Virus record (IMG/VR): IMGVR_UViG_3300008111_000043
Span: 1-40,038 of that record
Source of the DNA: a virus
Strand: one strand, 5' to 3'
Length of the DNA: 40,038 nucleotides
Under the pieces are notes generated by a model. The model was given only the letters and a program-made list of their open reading frames with translations, had not been told where the DNA came from and made no database searches. Shown here one piece after another: positions 1-9,693 of the stretch. Position 1 is the first letter of the stretch; each line of letters begins with the position of its first letter. The position numbers and the translations under genes are program-made.

Positions 1-55
1 ATCTAGCACTTCTGTCTACGTGTGGTACTACCATTCTCATCGCAATCAAATCCAT
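1..55 (-). CDS. 5' end of an unidentified gene, cut by the window edge
   Basis: An ATG at 55 opens a frame reading MDLIAMRMVVPHVDRSAR that runs off the left edge. A GGGG stretch lies about 7 bases upstream of this ATG and could serve as a ribosome binding site. Two other ATGs just upstream (66 and 60) close at a TGA within a few codons. Only 18 residues are visible, so no function can be given. By position it would continue the baseplate operon. Confidence 0.35.
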   Translation of the reverse strand, partial: MDLIAMRMVVPHVDRSAR

Positions 56-107
56 GGCATCCCCATATAATTATGTAAATATAAGAAATTTATTTGATAT
101 TACCAAA

Positions 108-482
108 TTAATTTGTCTTTGCAAACTGCAAAAGATTTGGAAGATATAATGAAAGTCTAGGCATTTGTTCAAATACCGTTTTGATTGATTTTTTATTTGC
201 GCCTTTAATTTCTTCCTCTGTACCTTTAATTTTCCAATTAATGATACAAAAACTATAATATCCAGATGATTGAATAATATTTAAATTATTTTTATGTATT
301 TCAATTATAGATGAATTTTTATCATTTACTCTTTGAATAAAAACTCTTTCAATATATCCGGTTTTATAATCATTCTCAACCGGCGTTGGTATATGCGCAA
401 CAATTCTTGGAGACGTGAATGATACCCCCTTTTTTAATATCAATGTAGTATATGAATAAATATTTTGAGAATCGTTTGCCAT
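108..482 (-). CDS. Hypothetical phage protein (124 aa) after the baseplate hub gene
   Basis: I do not recognise this protein. It begins one base after the stop of the hub gene, so it is almost certainly co-translated with it. It has no signal peptide or membrane segment. The sequence looks like a small mixed alpha/beta protein, with a start near MANDSQNIYSY and a C-terminal amphipathic stretch (FEQMPRLSLYLPNLLQFA). The residues IPTPVENDY near position 31 and IERVFIQRVND near 44 suggest beta strands. Its position at the end of the baseplate cluster points to a baseplate or virion role, but that is inference from context only. A leader of about 50 bases separates it from the next partial gene. 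Confidence 0.7.
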   Translation of the reverse strand: MANDSQNIYSYTTLILKKGVSFTSPRIVAHIPTPVENDYKTGYIERVFIQRVNDKNSSIIEIHKNNLNIIQSSGYYSFCIINWKIKGTEEEIKGANKKSIKTVFEQMPRLSLYLPNLLQFAKTN

Positions 483-483
483 T

Positions 484-3399
484 TTATTGGTTTTGCTTTT
501 GTTGTCTAAATTGTCCAGTTACACTTGTTGTCCACATATTTCCCGAAAAATTATGTTCAATTTCTACAATTTGAAAAAATCCAAAATCTCTATATTTTTT
601 AGGGATACCATATACATTGAAAACATCACCACGTCTTAATCCACTTCTACCCAATATTTTAAAACTATATTTAATTGGAAGTGGATGTGATGTGGCCTTT
701 ATTTCTTTTAATCCATAATCTTCAAATGCATTATTTTTTATAATATCAAAAAGCTGCGTATCATCACAACAATAAATTTTAAAATTATCATTAAAATATG
801 ATATCCCTTTTGTTGCAATATCTAATGCATCTGGAGAAATATTAAATTTTTCCGGATTAGGAACTACATCAATCTTACTTAAATTTGCAGTAATTGTTGT
901 TTTATTTTGGTCATCCGCTGTTGCTTCCGCCGTCTGCACATCTTCTAATAATTTACCAAATGCTCTTCCAGATGGAGTATCGGCCGGTGTAATCTCTTTA
1001 AATAAACTTGGATTTACCGCTGCTGCTATTGCCTGATTTGCAGATGGTGTAAATTTAGTATAAACATCTTCACCCGCTGCATTAACAAATGTTTCATATT
1101 TTCCACCCATCGCCTGACCGTACGCGATGAATGCTTTTTGCCACCATTTTTGATTTGATGGTTTTGGTTTACATTTGCCCATTTCGGTAGCAAGTTGTAC
1201 CTTTAATGCCTGTAATTGTTGGTTCACATTTGGCGTACTCCCCTTATTTGTATTTCCGGCTGTATTTTGTTGAACTCCTTTATTTTTTACAAATTCAACC
1301 CCTTTAAAAAATTTATCCGCGCTTTTAGAAAAAATTCCACCAACATCTATTGTTTTCGAATCAGGATTACTTATATAATCTTGTCTTTTTAAAATAATTT
1401 GATTAGTCATTTCAGATGGTATATCTATGGAAAGATTAGCTTCCAAAAATACTGATTTTTCTCCTGAATGTGCAAAGTTTCTTATAGTAGATGAATTTTT
1501 GCCCGCCCAGTTTTCATCTATTATTTTTAGTATTATATTACCATCTTTATCAGTTTGTTCGGCTAATTGAAAATTCCAAAATGAATTTACGGCGGATGAC
1601 ATTTCATTCAACATATCCATCAAAACTTCTCTTATCGATTTATTAGAAGAATTTTTCAAAGCTTCCGAAAATACATTAAAATTAATATATAAATTTCCAA
1701 GCTCACCATAATAACCATCATTTTCATAATATCCCATATAATTTCCTTTTTGGGGATTTTTAGGGTCTATTGGTGCAGGTCTTAACCCTTTACCATCTGA
1801 TGAATTTTGAACAAAAGCTATCTTTTCTGTTACAATTGATGCTGCGGCCGCTTGTGTACCATTTTGCGTAAATAATTGATTTGGTACACTATTCCACGGT
1901 AAATTGTTTTGTACAAATCCAGATTTAATTACAGGTGCTTTAGATACTTGATATGATATATTAATTGAATTATCAATATACGGTGAATTTATAACATTAT
2001 TAGCATTAACCGAATTTACATTTAAATAGTATTCTTGAAAATTAGGAATTGTACCTGGTATTAAAAGTTTTGATGCTTTTGTAGAAAATATTCCAGGAAA
2101 GGCTCCTATATGTCCATTTGTTGCTATTTTAACCGTTATCTCTTTATTTCCAACCTTATACGTTGATAATCCATTATTACGATTTAAAATTTCCAATGCC
2201 TTTTCAAAACGAATATATTTGTTTTGAGATACCAATCTTTCTTTTTCAATCGCAACACCACTTACTGAAAATTCTTTTTCAAGGCCTACTGTTTGTTTTA
2301 AACTATCCAACCAATTATCGTTTGCAAAATCAAATATATCAGTTGAAACAACATAATCAAAATTAATCAAATCCCAATATCCAACTCTTGAATTTGCGTT
2401 ATTACTGATTTCATTTATTAACCCCTGCACTTCAAATGTTTGTCGTGTTGCGGGAAGTTTATTGTACATCCATTTCCATCTTCTTAATCCTTGATTTTGC
2501 AAAGAATATGAATTATTTTCTATATCGGCCTGACTATATGGTGGAGCTTCTGGTAAGTTATTAACTTTTCTTCCAGTCACCTTTCCAGCCTTATCCGTTG
2601 TTTCGGTTATTTTGTTTATATTTTGGTGTAATTGTAAGAATGTTGGTAATCCAGGCATACCCCTTAAATTAACCGTCAGAACATAAATATCCCCTTCCGA
2701 AGTCATATCACCACCAACTATGAATCCAAAAAATGAATCATAATCACCACCCGATTTAATTCGTTTTTCATTCAATACCCCTGCATTTAAATTTTCATTT
2801 GCCGCTTGAAAAGAAATTTCGTCAGAAGATAGTGGTGTATTGTTAGGATTTTTTATATCTATCAGATGAGATTGAGCCCTATCACTATTCCAACCATATT
2901 CAATTAATAAAGAATGTCCAGGTTCCATACAATGTTCTTGTACCATTTCAGCCTGTGCTAGAGAAAAACATTTAATTACTACTTTAGCATGTCTTGAAAT
3001 TTGGTCTTTACCTTCTTTTACTTCTAAATCCGTAATTATGGGCGATGGTCTTAATACCAAATCACCGGTCCAAGGTGTAGTAAATGGAAAAACAGGATCC
3101 AGTTTCCAATTAAGTCCCAACATTCCACTCACATATTTGTTTCCATATATTGAAGGTGAACTTTTTACACTTATAACATTTTTATTTGCATCAAGTGTTG
3201 GTGTTGCGGTATCTGAAATTATTGGGGAGTTTGGATTGGATTCCATTATCAACCCATCGCCTGTTCCTGATATTAATCGTATAAACGGTACTAATTCGGA
3301 TGACGCTAAAGAAGTGTTACCCAACGGAGATAATCCTTTTCCAGAAGAATTTATATTGGCATGTATATCTCTATTAATTGATGCAAAAATTGGAAACAT
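484..3399 (-). CDS. Baseplate hub protein, gpD/gp27-like
   Basis: At 971 aa this is a large hub-type protein. In contractile tails the hub forms the trimeric ring that joins the tail tube to the central spike. The C-terminal 60 residues carry the pattern typical of late-control-D-type hubs: GRSGLRRGDVFNVYGIPK, then FGFFQIVEIEHNFSGNMWTT and SVTGQFR. This is the glycine-led barrel strand followed by V-x-x-x-x-H and a W-T-T strand. Around residues 130-170 a second barrel-like part has HAKVVIKCFSLAQAEMV and LLIEYGWN. The protein exceeds T4 gp27 and P2 gpD in length, and residues about 560-850 look like an insertion rich in Asn, Lys and Gln. It starts at ATG 3399, 2 bases after the LysM gene. The hub call rests on the C-terminus plus gene order. 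A spike-fused variant cannot be excluded. Confidence 0.65.
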   Translation of the reverse strand: MFPIFASINRDIHANINSSGKGLSPLGNTSLASSELVPFIRLISGTGDGLIMESNPNSPIISDTATPTLDANKNVISVKSSPSIYGNKYVSGMLGLNWKLDPVFPFTTPWTGDLVLRPSPIITDLEVKEGKDQISRHAKVVIKCFSLAQAEMVQEHCMEPGHSLLIEYGWNSDRAQSHLIDIKNPNNTPLSSDEISFQAANENLNAGVLNEKRIKSGGDYDSFFGFIVGGDMTSEGDIYVLTVNLRGMPGLPTFLQLHQNINKITETTDKAGKVTGRKVNNLPEAPPYSQADIENNSYSLQNQGLRRWKWMYNKLPATRQTFEVQGLINEISNNANSRVGYWDLINFDYVVSTDIFDFANDNWLDSLKQTVGLEKEFSVSGVAIEKERLVSQNKYIRFEKALEILNRNNGLSTYKVGNKEITVKIATNGHIGAFPGIFSTKASKLLIPGTIPNFQEYYLNVNSVNANNVINSPYIDNSINISYQVSKAPVIKSGFVQNNLPWNSVPNQLFTQNGTQAAAASIVTEKIAFVQNSSDGKGLRPAPIDPKNPQKGNYMGYYENDGYYGELGNLYINFNVFSEALKNSSNKSIREVLMDMLNEMSSAVNSFWNFQLAEQTDKDGNIILKIIDENWAGKNSSTIRNFAHSGEKSVFLEANLSIDIPSEMTNQIILKRQDYISNPDSKTIDVGGIFSKSADKFFKGVEFVKNKGVQQNTAGNTNKGSTPNVNQQLQALKVQLATEMGKCKPKPSNQKWWQKAFIAYGQAMGGKYETFVNAAGEDVYTKFTPSANQAIAAAVNPSLFKEITPADTPSGRAFGKLLEDVQTAEATADDQNKTTITANLSKIDVVPNPEKFNISPDALDIATKGISYFNDNFKIYCCDDTQLFDIIKNNAFEDYGLKEIKATSHPLPIKYSFKILGRSGLRRGDVFNVYGIPKKYRDFGFFQIVEIEHNFSGNMWTTSVTGQFRQQKQNQ

Positions 3400-3401
3400 A
3401 T

Positions 3402-3686
3402 TTATATCATTGTTTGTTCTAAAATACTTTGTGGATTCATTGGTATTCTCAAAATAGTACCATCTTTAAATCCAATTGGTGCACTATGAATATTATTCGC
3501 CGCGGCTATTATCCACCACAAATTCGAGTCTTTATAAAACTGATATGCTAAAGTATCCAATCTATCACCCGTTTCAGTAGCAACATACATATCATTAAAT
3601 TGTTCAGGAATATTAGGATATATTTTTGGCAAAAATACCTCTCTTCCATCGATTGTCTTTTTTGTTTTATTGTATCTGTATCTCAT
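3402..3686 (-). CDS. LysM-type baseplate protein, gp53/gpX-like
   Basis: This 94-aa protein carries a LysM-like fold in its second half: ATETGDRLDTLAYQFYKD, then the SNLWWIIAAANNI helix, then the GTILRIP strand. The same signature (G-D-x-L-x-x-L-A-x-x-x-Y, L-W-W-x-I-A-x-x-N, L-R-I-P) is found in T4 baseplate wedge gp53 and in P2 gpX and Mu-type tail proteins. There it clamps baseplate wedges or tube-cap proteins. It is not expected to bind cell wall. The placement directly before the hub gene copies the X-D order of P2-like tails. The start ATG at 3686 has no clear Shine-Dalgarno sequence. It lies 24 bases after the stop of the 469-aa gene. Confidence 0.75.
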   Translation of the reverse strand: MRYRYNKTKKTIDGREVFLPKIYPNIPEQFNDMYVATETGDRLDTLAYQFYKDSNLWWIIAAANNIHSAPIGFKDGTILRIPMNPQSILEQTMI

Positions 3687-3710
3687 ACTATTAAATAATT
3701 ATTTTAATTA

Positions 3711-5120
3711 TTAAAATTTAATACCGTATATTGGCGCGCCGGAATTGAAAGAAGCTCCACCTGCAGGGAGTGTAACTAAATTTGTGTTGGTTTGTTTTGT
3801 TTTATTTGCACTTCGCTGTACTGTTTGTACCTGTGCAGTTCCTTTTTTTAATTTCGTATCTTGAGTTGTACTTACCTGAACTGATGATACGCTTCTAAAA
3901 CTAATAAATGGTGCACCCATATATCCCGGTGCAAATGAATTTGTATTGGGTTGTGATGGAGTTTTCCCCGCTGGCTTTTCTTTTGCATCCTGTCCTTTAA
4001 CTCCACCTAACGCATCAACTACATCCGCACTAACCTGTCCAATTTTTATACTACTGCCAACAATACCTTGAATACCAGCTTCTAAAAAGCTACCTAATGT
4101 AGCCGGTAATGTTAGTATTTCACCACAAGTTGCTGCCAATCCAAACCACGCACCTTTTGCAACTTCTCCAACAGCATAAACGGCATTTGGTGCATTGTAT
4201 GCGGCTTTCCATGCCTTTCCAGAAGCATTCCACAATTCATAATTTTCTTGACCCATATTATTTCTAGCTTGGGTAAAAAAATATTCAGTTTCTTCAAAGT
4301 TTTTTTTAAATTGGTCAATACTATAACTAAGACCTTTTGTTCTACTATTAACTAAATTAGTGGCCTCTCCGATATTATATCCTTGTGCAATAAATCTATC
4401 AAAATTTTCCAAATCAGTTCCGTCCCAATTTTGTGCAATACTTGATATATCATATTCTTCGATATTTTTTCCGGCGGTTTCACTATGTCCTGGTTTATGA
4501 CCTAGTTTGTTTTTTATATATGTTATAACTGCCTTTTCCGCTCGCTTTCCTATTGAAAAAAATCCTATTTCACCTTTTATGATTAGTTCGTCCGAATATT
4601 TTGTTTGTGCAAATTTAATAATAGCTACTTTCGAAAACCCAGGATCTTTGGTAGTAATGAACTTTTTATATTTATATGCAGAAGTTAAAGCACTTGGTAT
4701 GGCCCCTTCACCGCCTACCGGGCCACCCCCAGCAAAATTGGATAACTTAAAAAGTTCACTATAAATATTATACGAAACACTACCAGGAGTAATTTCTTTA
4801 CCAGCTACCGCATCGCCAATTGTACTAACTACGCCTTTTGCTAAAATTTTTACACCGGTTATAGCCAAGTTTGCAGCTACCCCTTCACCTGGAACACTTT
4901 TTATTATAGATAAAAATGCGTTTAAAGTTTCTTTAGTTACCAATCCTGCAATTTCTCTTTTATATTTTTCACCATATTCCGCTTTTAAAACTGCATCAAA
5001 ATTGTTTTCAGTTAAAATATACATACTCCCATCAGATGCTTGCCACAAAACGGTATTACCAGACGGCTTTTTTGGTACGACTGTTGGGGTTGCGGGTTGG
5101 CGATTGTTGCTATCTGACAT
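3711..5120 (-). CDS. Unknown baseplate-region protein (469 aa)
   Basis: I do not recognise a family. The N-terminal part (residues 1-60) holds a Pro/Thr-rich lead and LWQASDGSMYILTE. Residues 65-115 are helical and small-residue rich (GEGVAANLAITGVKILAKG). Residues about 310-375 form a Gly/Ala-rich hydrophobic stretch (AVGEVAKGAWFGLAATCGEI) that could be membrane-active or buried. The C-terminal 100 residues are Pro, Thr, Gln and Ser rich, ending GAPIYGIKF. It sits between the tube-initiator-like gene and the LysM gene, 12 bases after the former, where T4-type and P2-type tails encode tube-cap or baseplate hub accessories. A baseplate role is inferred from position only. ATG at 5120. Confidence 0.65.
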   Translation of the reverse strand: MSDSNNRQPATPTVVPKKPSGNTVLWQASDGSMYILTENNFDAVLKAEYGEKYKREIAGLVTKETLNAFLSIIKSVPGEGVAANLAITGVKILAKGVVSTIGDAVAGKEITPGSVSYNIYSELFKLSNFAGGGPVGGEGAIPSALTSAYKYKKFITTKDPGFSKVAIIKFAQTKYSDELIIKGEIGFFSIGKRAEKAVITYIKNKLGHKPGHSETAGKNIEEYDISSIAQNWDGTDLENFDRFIAQGYNIGEATNLVNSRTKGLSYSIDQFKKNFEETEYFFTQARNNMGQENYELWNASGKAWKAAYNAPNAVYAVGEVAKGAWFGLAATCGEILTLPATLGSFLEAGIQGIVGSSIKIGQVSADVVDALGGVKGQDAKEKPAGKTPSQPNTNSFAPGYMGAPFISFRSVSSVQVSTTQDTKLKKGTAQVQTVQRSANKTKQTNTNLVTLPAGGASFNSGAPIYGIKF

Positions 5121-5132
5121 TTTTATTTTTTA

Positions 5133-7007
5133 TTAAATTGTAAATGTATTTGTGGTTAGGTCTGGTGTAGTAATATTTTTTGGCGTAAAATCAGTATATC
5201 CATATAGAATACTATTTGGTGAAGTATTATTTCTTCCTTCAATAAATTTCAATGTAATTTCCACATTTATAATCATCGGTAACTTATATTCATCAGCCGG
5301 ATTATTTTCATCCACCGAATATACAAATCCACCAAAAAGTTTAGGAACAATTGGTGATGTTAATTTTTTATTCATACCAATTTCCCAAGGAGTAGTTTCA
5401 TCAACCGTATATGATAAGCTATCAATAAAACATTCTTTATTTTTATATAAATTACCAATTGTAATTTTTAAAATTGGTGGTACAACGGCACCACTTATTC
5501 CTTTATAGTCCTGTGGGTATGTGTATGATGCTAATTCATTAATTCTTTCCCAATTAAATTGATGCTCCATTAAGTTTAAAGAAAATACTTTAAAACTAAA
5601 CGTCACACTTCTTTCAATACCACTATATGTGTAAAAAGAAAAAGGATTACCTATAAATTTATTAGTTTCCCAAGATGGAGTAAATGTTTCCGATAAATCT
5701 GCGATTGTACATCTAAATTGTAAAGTTTCATTGTTGTATATGGAATAGAATTTCAATGGTATATAATCATAACTATCTGCACTATTACCTGCAGAATCTA
5801 ATGTCGCAGATTGTCCACTATAAACTATACTGTTCATAATATTCAAAGCATCTGCTCCATCACTCATACCTCTCTTTTTAAATCTATTTTCTTTAGTAAT
5901 TCTATCATAATCGGAATATTTTATAGGCTCTGACTTCAAACTTTCTAAAATTGGATTTGGTCCAATTTGAGCAATTTGGCCAAACTGTAATGATAATGGC
6001 GCTTCTCCTGGTCTCTGAACTCGTTGGCCAGTAATAGATTCATAAGCTGATATTTTAGCTTCTAAAAATACAGTAGATAAATCGTTTCTATCAAATGGTT
6101 CCGGATTTTTTAATGTTGCTATATTACGTTTTGCCGAATATGGTTGGTCAGATGACCATTTGAATCCCGTTGATGTTGTTGGTTGTGTGGTTTGATTACT
6201 TCCACCTTTTTTATTTTTTCTTTTATTAAAAATCAAACTGCTCAATTTACCAATACCACCAGCAACTAATCCCCCTGCAATAGTGCCGGCGGTGGACATT
6301 AAAACATCCTTAGTCTGACCCATTATGTCTTTATTATTTTTCAATAAACCATCTATAAGTTTGGGTATTCCTTTTTTATTTTTTAATCGTATGATTTTTT
6401 TATCAATATCATACTCATGGATAAAATCCTGCTCTTTTTTTGCTCTACCTTTTTCAAATTCTTCCGCAACTTTTGAAGGTATCATCGGTTCTGGTAAAAG
6501 TCTACCCAATGTTCTACTAGCAACATCCGCTAATATATCAGTACCCAATGCTCTAGTATCAAGTTTTGGTGGTACTCTATCTTCTTTTTTTAAAAATAAA
6601 TTTGAAATTTTATCACCTACTAAATTTCCTACCGCACTACCAATTTTATCGGTTAGACTATCGGCCAATCCAGCACCACTTGCTCCTATACTTCTTAACA
6701 TTAATTGTTTAGAACGAGTTGTACCATTGATAATTCTGAAATAATCACCACCATAAAGAACAAGTTTTGCAGTATCACCAAATGCTTTCAATCCTGCGGT
6801 TTCTTCTTCTAAACGAGTTTCTTTTAATCGTATAGTATCTTTTCTTCTTTTATTTATTTTTTCAGTAAGTGGTTGTAATATTGGATTGGTAGTTTGTATC
6901 TGAACATCTTTACTATTTTGGACAGAGTATGCTTCTTCTACCGTTTTTCCGGCATTAGTTCCTTCCGATATTCTTTGTGTTTTAAATAATTCTAATAATG
7001 TTGGCAT
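5133..7007 (-). CDS. Tail tube initiator / baseplate tube-cap-like protein
   Basis: The C-terminal 230 residues resemble the tube-like domains that cap or start the tail tube (T4 gp48/gp54 role, P2 gpU position): IADLSETFTPSWETNKFIG, SFYTYSGIERSVTFSFKV, FNWERINELASYTYPQDY and LKITIGNLYKNKECF, then a PW motif and a VEITLKFIE strand. The N-terminal half is charged and helical, with a Gly/Ala hydrophobic segment near residues 110-160 and another near 235-260. I chose the ATG at 7007 (MPTLLELF), which begins 1 base after the tape-measure stop. A GTG at 7058 would add 17 residues and overlap the tape-measure gene by 50 bases. Neither start has a good Shine-Dalgarno sequence. Gene order right after the tape measure supports the call. 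The exact T4 equivalent is uncertain. Confidence 0.6.
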   Translation of the reverse strand: MPTLLELFKTQRISEGTNAGKTVEEAYSVQNSKDVQIQTTNPILQPLTEKINKRRKDTIRLKETRLEEETAGLKAFGDTAKLVLYGGDYFRIINGTTRSKQLMLRSIGASGAGLADSLTDKIGSAVGNLVGDKISNLFLKKEDRVPPKLDTRALGTDILADVASRTLGRLLPEPMIPSKVAEEFEKGRAKKEQDFIHEYDIDKKIIRLKNKKGIPKLIDGLLKNNKDIMGQTKDVLMSTAGTIAGGLVAGGIGKLSSLIFNKRKNKKGGSNQTTQPTTSTGFKWSSDQPYSAKRNIATLKNPEPFDRNDLSTVFLEAKISAYESITGQRVQRPGEAPLSLQFGQIAQIGPNPILESLKSEPIKYSDYDRITKENRFKKRGMSDGADALNIMNSIVYSGQSATLDSAGNSADSYDYIPLKFYSIYNNETLQFRCTIADLSETFTPSWETNKFIGNPFSFYTYSGIERSVTFSFKVFSLNLMEHQFNWERINELASYTYPQDYKGISGAVVPPILKITIGNLYKNKECFIDSLSYTVDETTPWEIGMNKKLTSPIVPKLFGGFVYSVDENNPADEYKLPMIINVEITLKFIEGRNNTSPNSILYGYTDFTPKNITTPDLTTNTFTI

Positions 7008-7008
7008 A

Positions 7009-9423
7009 TTATAAAAGTCTTTGTCCGTAAGAGAAGTTATTTCTCGTACTTTGTTCACTTGCTACTGCAATTCCAGTTGTAACTTTTTGTCCATCTAGAT
7101 AAGTATTGGTTCTTATTTTACCGGAATTCATGTCCTGTCTTAATGCTTTCATTTCCTGAACTAGGATACCAATAGCTTGTGATGTGGCGACACCTCCTGC
7201 AAATGGTAAGGCTGATGCTGCTCCCAATTTCCCGGCCTGATTTAATCTATCAAGTCTATCAACTACACCCGGTCCAACTGCAATTTGGTCATTTGAACTT
7301 GGGGCAAATATTCCACCTTCTTGTGTCGATATTCTAGTTTTTCCACCATCAGTTATTGCCATATCACCCACATTCTTAGCTTTACCCATCGATGCCATCA
7401 TAGCCGCAATTACACCTGCCGCTAATGCAACTCCAATAAACGGCATTGCACCATATGTAGAATATACTTTTGCAATTGCTGCCATTTGTTGTGCAATTGC
7501 AACTTTTTTAGACATGATATACATAGCACCTAATCCTGCTATAATCGCTGGGAATAATCCTGGAACATAATTTAATACTTTAAATATGAATCCAAATCCT
7601 TCAGCTAAAATTGTAATTACCGGTGTTAATCCTTCCAATAATGGTACAACAGCAGTACCCAACGAAGCAGCTATTCCTTTGAATGCGTTTTCCATTTTAG
7701 TAACACTATCTGCTATTTCTTTTTGTGCTGCTAATTCTTTAACTTTATCCTGCAATTGTGAATCACTTAAGTCCGTAAGACTTAATCCCTTATCCATTGC
7801 ATCAGCTACTAACTTTTTTTGCTCATCACTCAGTCCAACTAACCTTTCTTGCATTGTAAGTTGTTTACTGATTTCTTCAACAGACATACCGGCTGCATCG
7901 GCTAATGCTCTTTGAGTGAATACATCTTTATTCCTAAAGTCACCTGTTCTTTGTACCTGCCTTAATATTTCTTTTTGTGCATCTACAGTTTTACCAGCAA
8001 ATGCCAATGCTCTAGCTTGCGTTAAATTAAATTGCCCACCTACAAACGTTGCCGCTACTAATTCCTTTTCAATTCCGTTTTCAAAATCTAAAAGAGATTC
8101 TGTTGTTTTTAGAACACTTTTTAAATTAGTACCCAATCTTCTAGCTTCTATTGCCGCTCTTCCTAACGCATTTATATCACCTTTAAAATATTTGTAAGAC
8201 TCTTCGGCAGATTCTGCGATATCTTTAAATAATTGTGATGGTGCAACACCGGACATTTGTGCCAGGTCTACCAATTGCATGGAAACATTTTGTGCAGTTT
8301 GTGCAGTTAATCCAGCCATACTTTGAAAAATCATATTAACAGCTGCTGCATCAGATTGTGCAATTCCAAAGTTTTTATTCATCACAGTTAAAGATGAAAC
8401 AATTCCTTTGGTAAATGGTATAGAGTCTCCAAATTCGCTTTTTAACGCCTTTACACTTTCATATACATCTTCCGCTTCTACACCTAAATCCGCAAACTCA
8501 TGTCTAATACTCTTAACCTGATTATCTACATCCTTTGTTTGCTTTGCCGTTAAACCAGTTTCTTCTCTAAATTTTTTGGCTGCACTATTTAGTTCGGTAA
8601 ATTCCTTTATAGCAAGTGATATTAACCCTGCTATAATTACAACAGGACCTAAACCTTTTGCAATTCCTTTTACCAATGACGTTATACCAGATACTAGATT
8701 ACTCAAACCTTCCGGTAATGAATTTGTAATATCATTTAGTTGAGATTTCAACTCAACATATCTTTCTTGTTGTGCAAGTAATAATTGATTTCTTTCAAAA
8801 ATTTCTTCTGCTAATTTTTTATCTTCTTCCGATAATCCAACTATTGATGATTGAAATTCTTGTCTTCGTTTAGCTGCATCACTTATACCAAAAAATGATT
8901 CTTTTTCAAATGCAAGACTATCTGCTGAATCAATTTGTGTTTGTCTTATCTTTTCTAATTCTGCTCTTCTTGATTCCAATGATGCCAATTCATCACCACT
9001 TGCATTAATTTCTTTCTTTTTAATATCTAAAATTCTAGCGGTAATTGCAGCAAATGCACCACCACCCTTTTCTTGAGAAACTAATAAATTTTTTACCTGT
9101 GGTGATAATTTTGCAAACGATGTTCCAAAATCTTCTTGAAGGTCTAAATAATCCTGTTGTTTTTCCGCTGCTTTTTTCCAAAAGTCCGCATAGTCCTCAA
9201 CCTTATCTGTTATTTCAGTTATAGCATCTAATTGATTTCCAATATTATCGAGATGCTCTTTATCTTTTTGATTTCGTTTTTCTAAACGTTTTATTTCATC
9301 GGCTCCCGCTGTGGCAATACGCTTATTCCTCTCCTCAAGACGTTGCATGATTTCATCACGCTCTCTGAGTAGTTTATTTTGTTTTTCCAGTTCTTCTGGA
9401 GTAAGATTCCTAACCTCTGCCAT
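7009..9423 (-). CDS. Tail tape measure protein
   Basis: At 804 aa, this protein has the composition of a tape measure. A charged coiled-coil N-terminus (residues 5-75, rich in Glu, Lys and Arg) is followed by a long helical body. It has two hydrophobic regions: residues about 235-275 (LGPVVIIAGLISLAIKEF) and about 595-690 (LFPAIIAGLGAMYIMSKK and GVALAAGVIAAMMASMGK). The C-terminus has GGIFAPSSNDQIAVGPG, the Gly/Pro-flanked motif common at tape-measure ends. In the family it sets tail length inside the tube and is ejected ahead of the DNA. It follows the frameshifted chaperone gene and a 77-aa gene, as expected, and starts at ATG 9423, 10 bases after that gene. Sequence identity to T4 gp29 is not evident by eye, so the call rests on architecture and order. 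Confidence 0.8.
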   Translation of the reverse strand: MAEVRNLTPEELEKQNKLLRERDEIMQRLEERNKRIATAGADEIKRLEKRNQKDKEHLDNIGNQLDAITEITDKVEDYADFWKKAAEKQQDYLDLQEDFGTSFAKLSPQVKNLLVSQEKGGGAFAAITARILDIKKKEINASGDELASLESRRAELEKIRQTQIDSADSLAFEKESFFGISDAAKRRQEFQSSIVGLSEEDKKLAEEIFERNQLLLAQQERYVELKSQLNDITNSLPEGLSNLVSGITSLVKGIAKGLGPVVIIAGLISLAIKEFTELNSAAKKFREETGLTAKQTKDVDNQVKSIRHEFADLGVEAEDVYESVKALKSEFGDSIPFTKGIVSSLTVMNKNFGIAQSDAAAVNMIFQSMAGLTAQTAQNVSMQLVDLAQMSGVAPSQLFKDIAESAEESYKYFKGDINALGRAAIEARRLGTNLKSVLKTTESLLDFENGIEKELVAATFVGGQFNLTQARALAFAGKTVDAQKEILRQVQRTGDFRNKDVFTQRALADAAGMSVEEISKQLTMQERLVGLSDEQKKLVADAMDKGLSLTDLSDSQLQDKVKELAAQKEIADSVTKMENAFKGIAASLGTAVVPLLEGLTPVITILAEGFGFIFKVLNYVPGLFPAIIAGLGAMYIMSKKVAIAQQMAAIAKVYSTYGAMPFIGVALAAGVIAAMMASMGKAKNVGDMAITDGGKTRISTQEGGIFAPSSNDQIAVGPGVVDRLDRLNQAGKLGAASALPFAGGVATSQAIGILVQEMKALRQDMNSGKIRTNTYLDGQKVTTGIAVASEQSTRNNFSYGQRLL

Positions 9424-9433
9424 TCTTTATTAA

Positions 9434-9667
9434 TTATTTTACAAATCCATGCTTTAAAAGATAGCCGTAAATTTCAGGATCATCTTTTTTTACTGTATCT
9501 AAATAGTTTTTAGATTTTGCATCAATTGCATCAATTTTAGCCTGCAATTGTTTTAAAACCGGGTCATTATCAATTACTTTTTGAAGTTTTTCAGGTGTTT
9601 TTTTACTTGTGAATAAACCCCAAAATTCATTTATATATGATTCGGATATTTTATATTTTTTTGCCAT
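9434..9667 (-). CDS. Small hypothetical protein (77 aa) before the tape measure
   Basis: This short, lysine-rich, probably all-helical protein begins MAKKYKISESYINEFWGLF and ends LLKHGFVK. I use the ATG at 9667. A TTG at 9691 in the same frame would add 8 residues but overlaps the presumed leader. The gene lies between the chaperone-frame stop (9738) and the tape measure. It is preceded by the TATTTATA leader motif at 9694-9701, so it may head its own transcription unit of tape measure and baseplate genes. No family is recognised. A tape-measure-associated or minor virion role would fit the position but is not shown. Confidence 0.65.
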   Translation of the reverse strand: MAKKYKISESYINEFWGLFTSKKTPEKLQKVIDNDPVLKQLQAKIDAIDAKSKNYLDTVKKDDPEIYGYLLKHGFVK

Positions 9668-9693
9668 TTTAAATTGTTTACACTTATTCAAAC

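Noticed and set aside
3038-3457. Plus-strand open frame of 139 residues over the hub/LysM boundary, and other plus-strand frames across the window
   Set aside because: All lie opposite well-supported minus-strand genes, have no ribosome binding site or family likeness, and break the uniform gene direction.
5133-7058. GTG start at 7058 for the tube-initiator-like gene
   Set aside because: It would overlap the tape-measure gene by 50 bases and has no ribosome binding site. The ATG at 7007 follows the tape-measure stop directly.
9668-9691. TTG start at 9691 for the 77-aa gene
   Set aside because: It adds MNKCKQFK from a sequence that looks like leader and almost abuts the TATTTATA motif, leaving only 2 bases for an untranslated leader. 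MAKKYK at 9667 is a more natural start.
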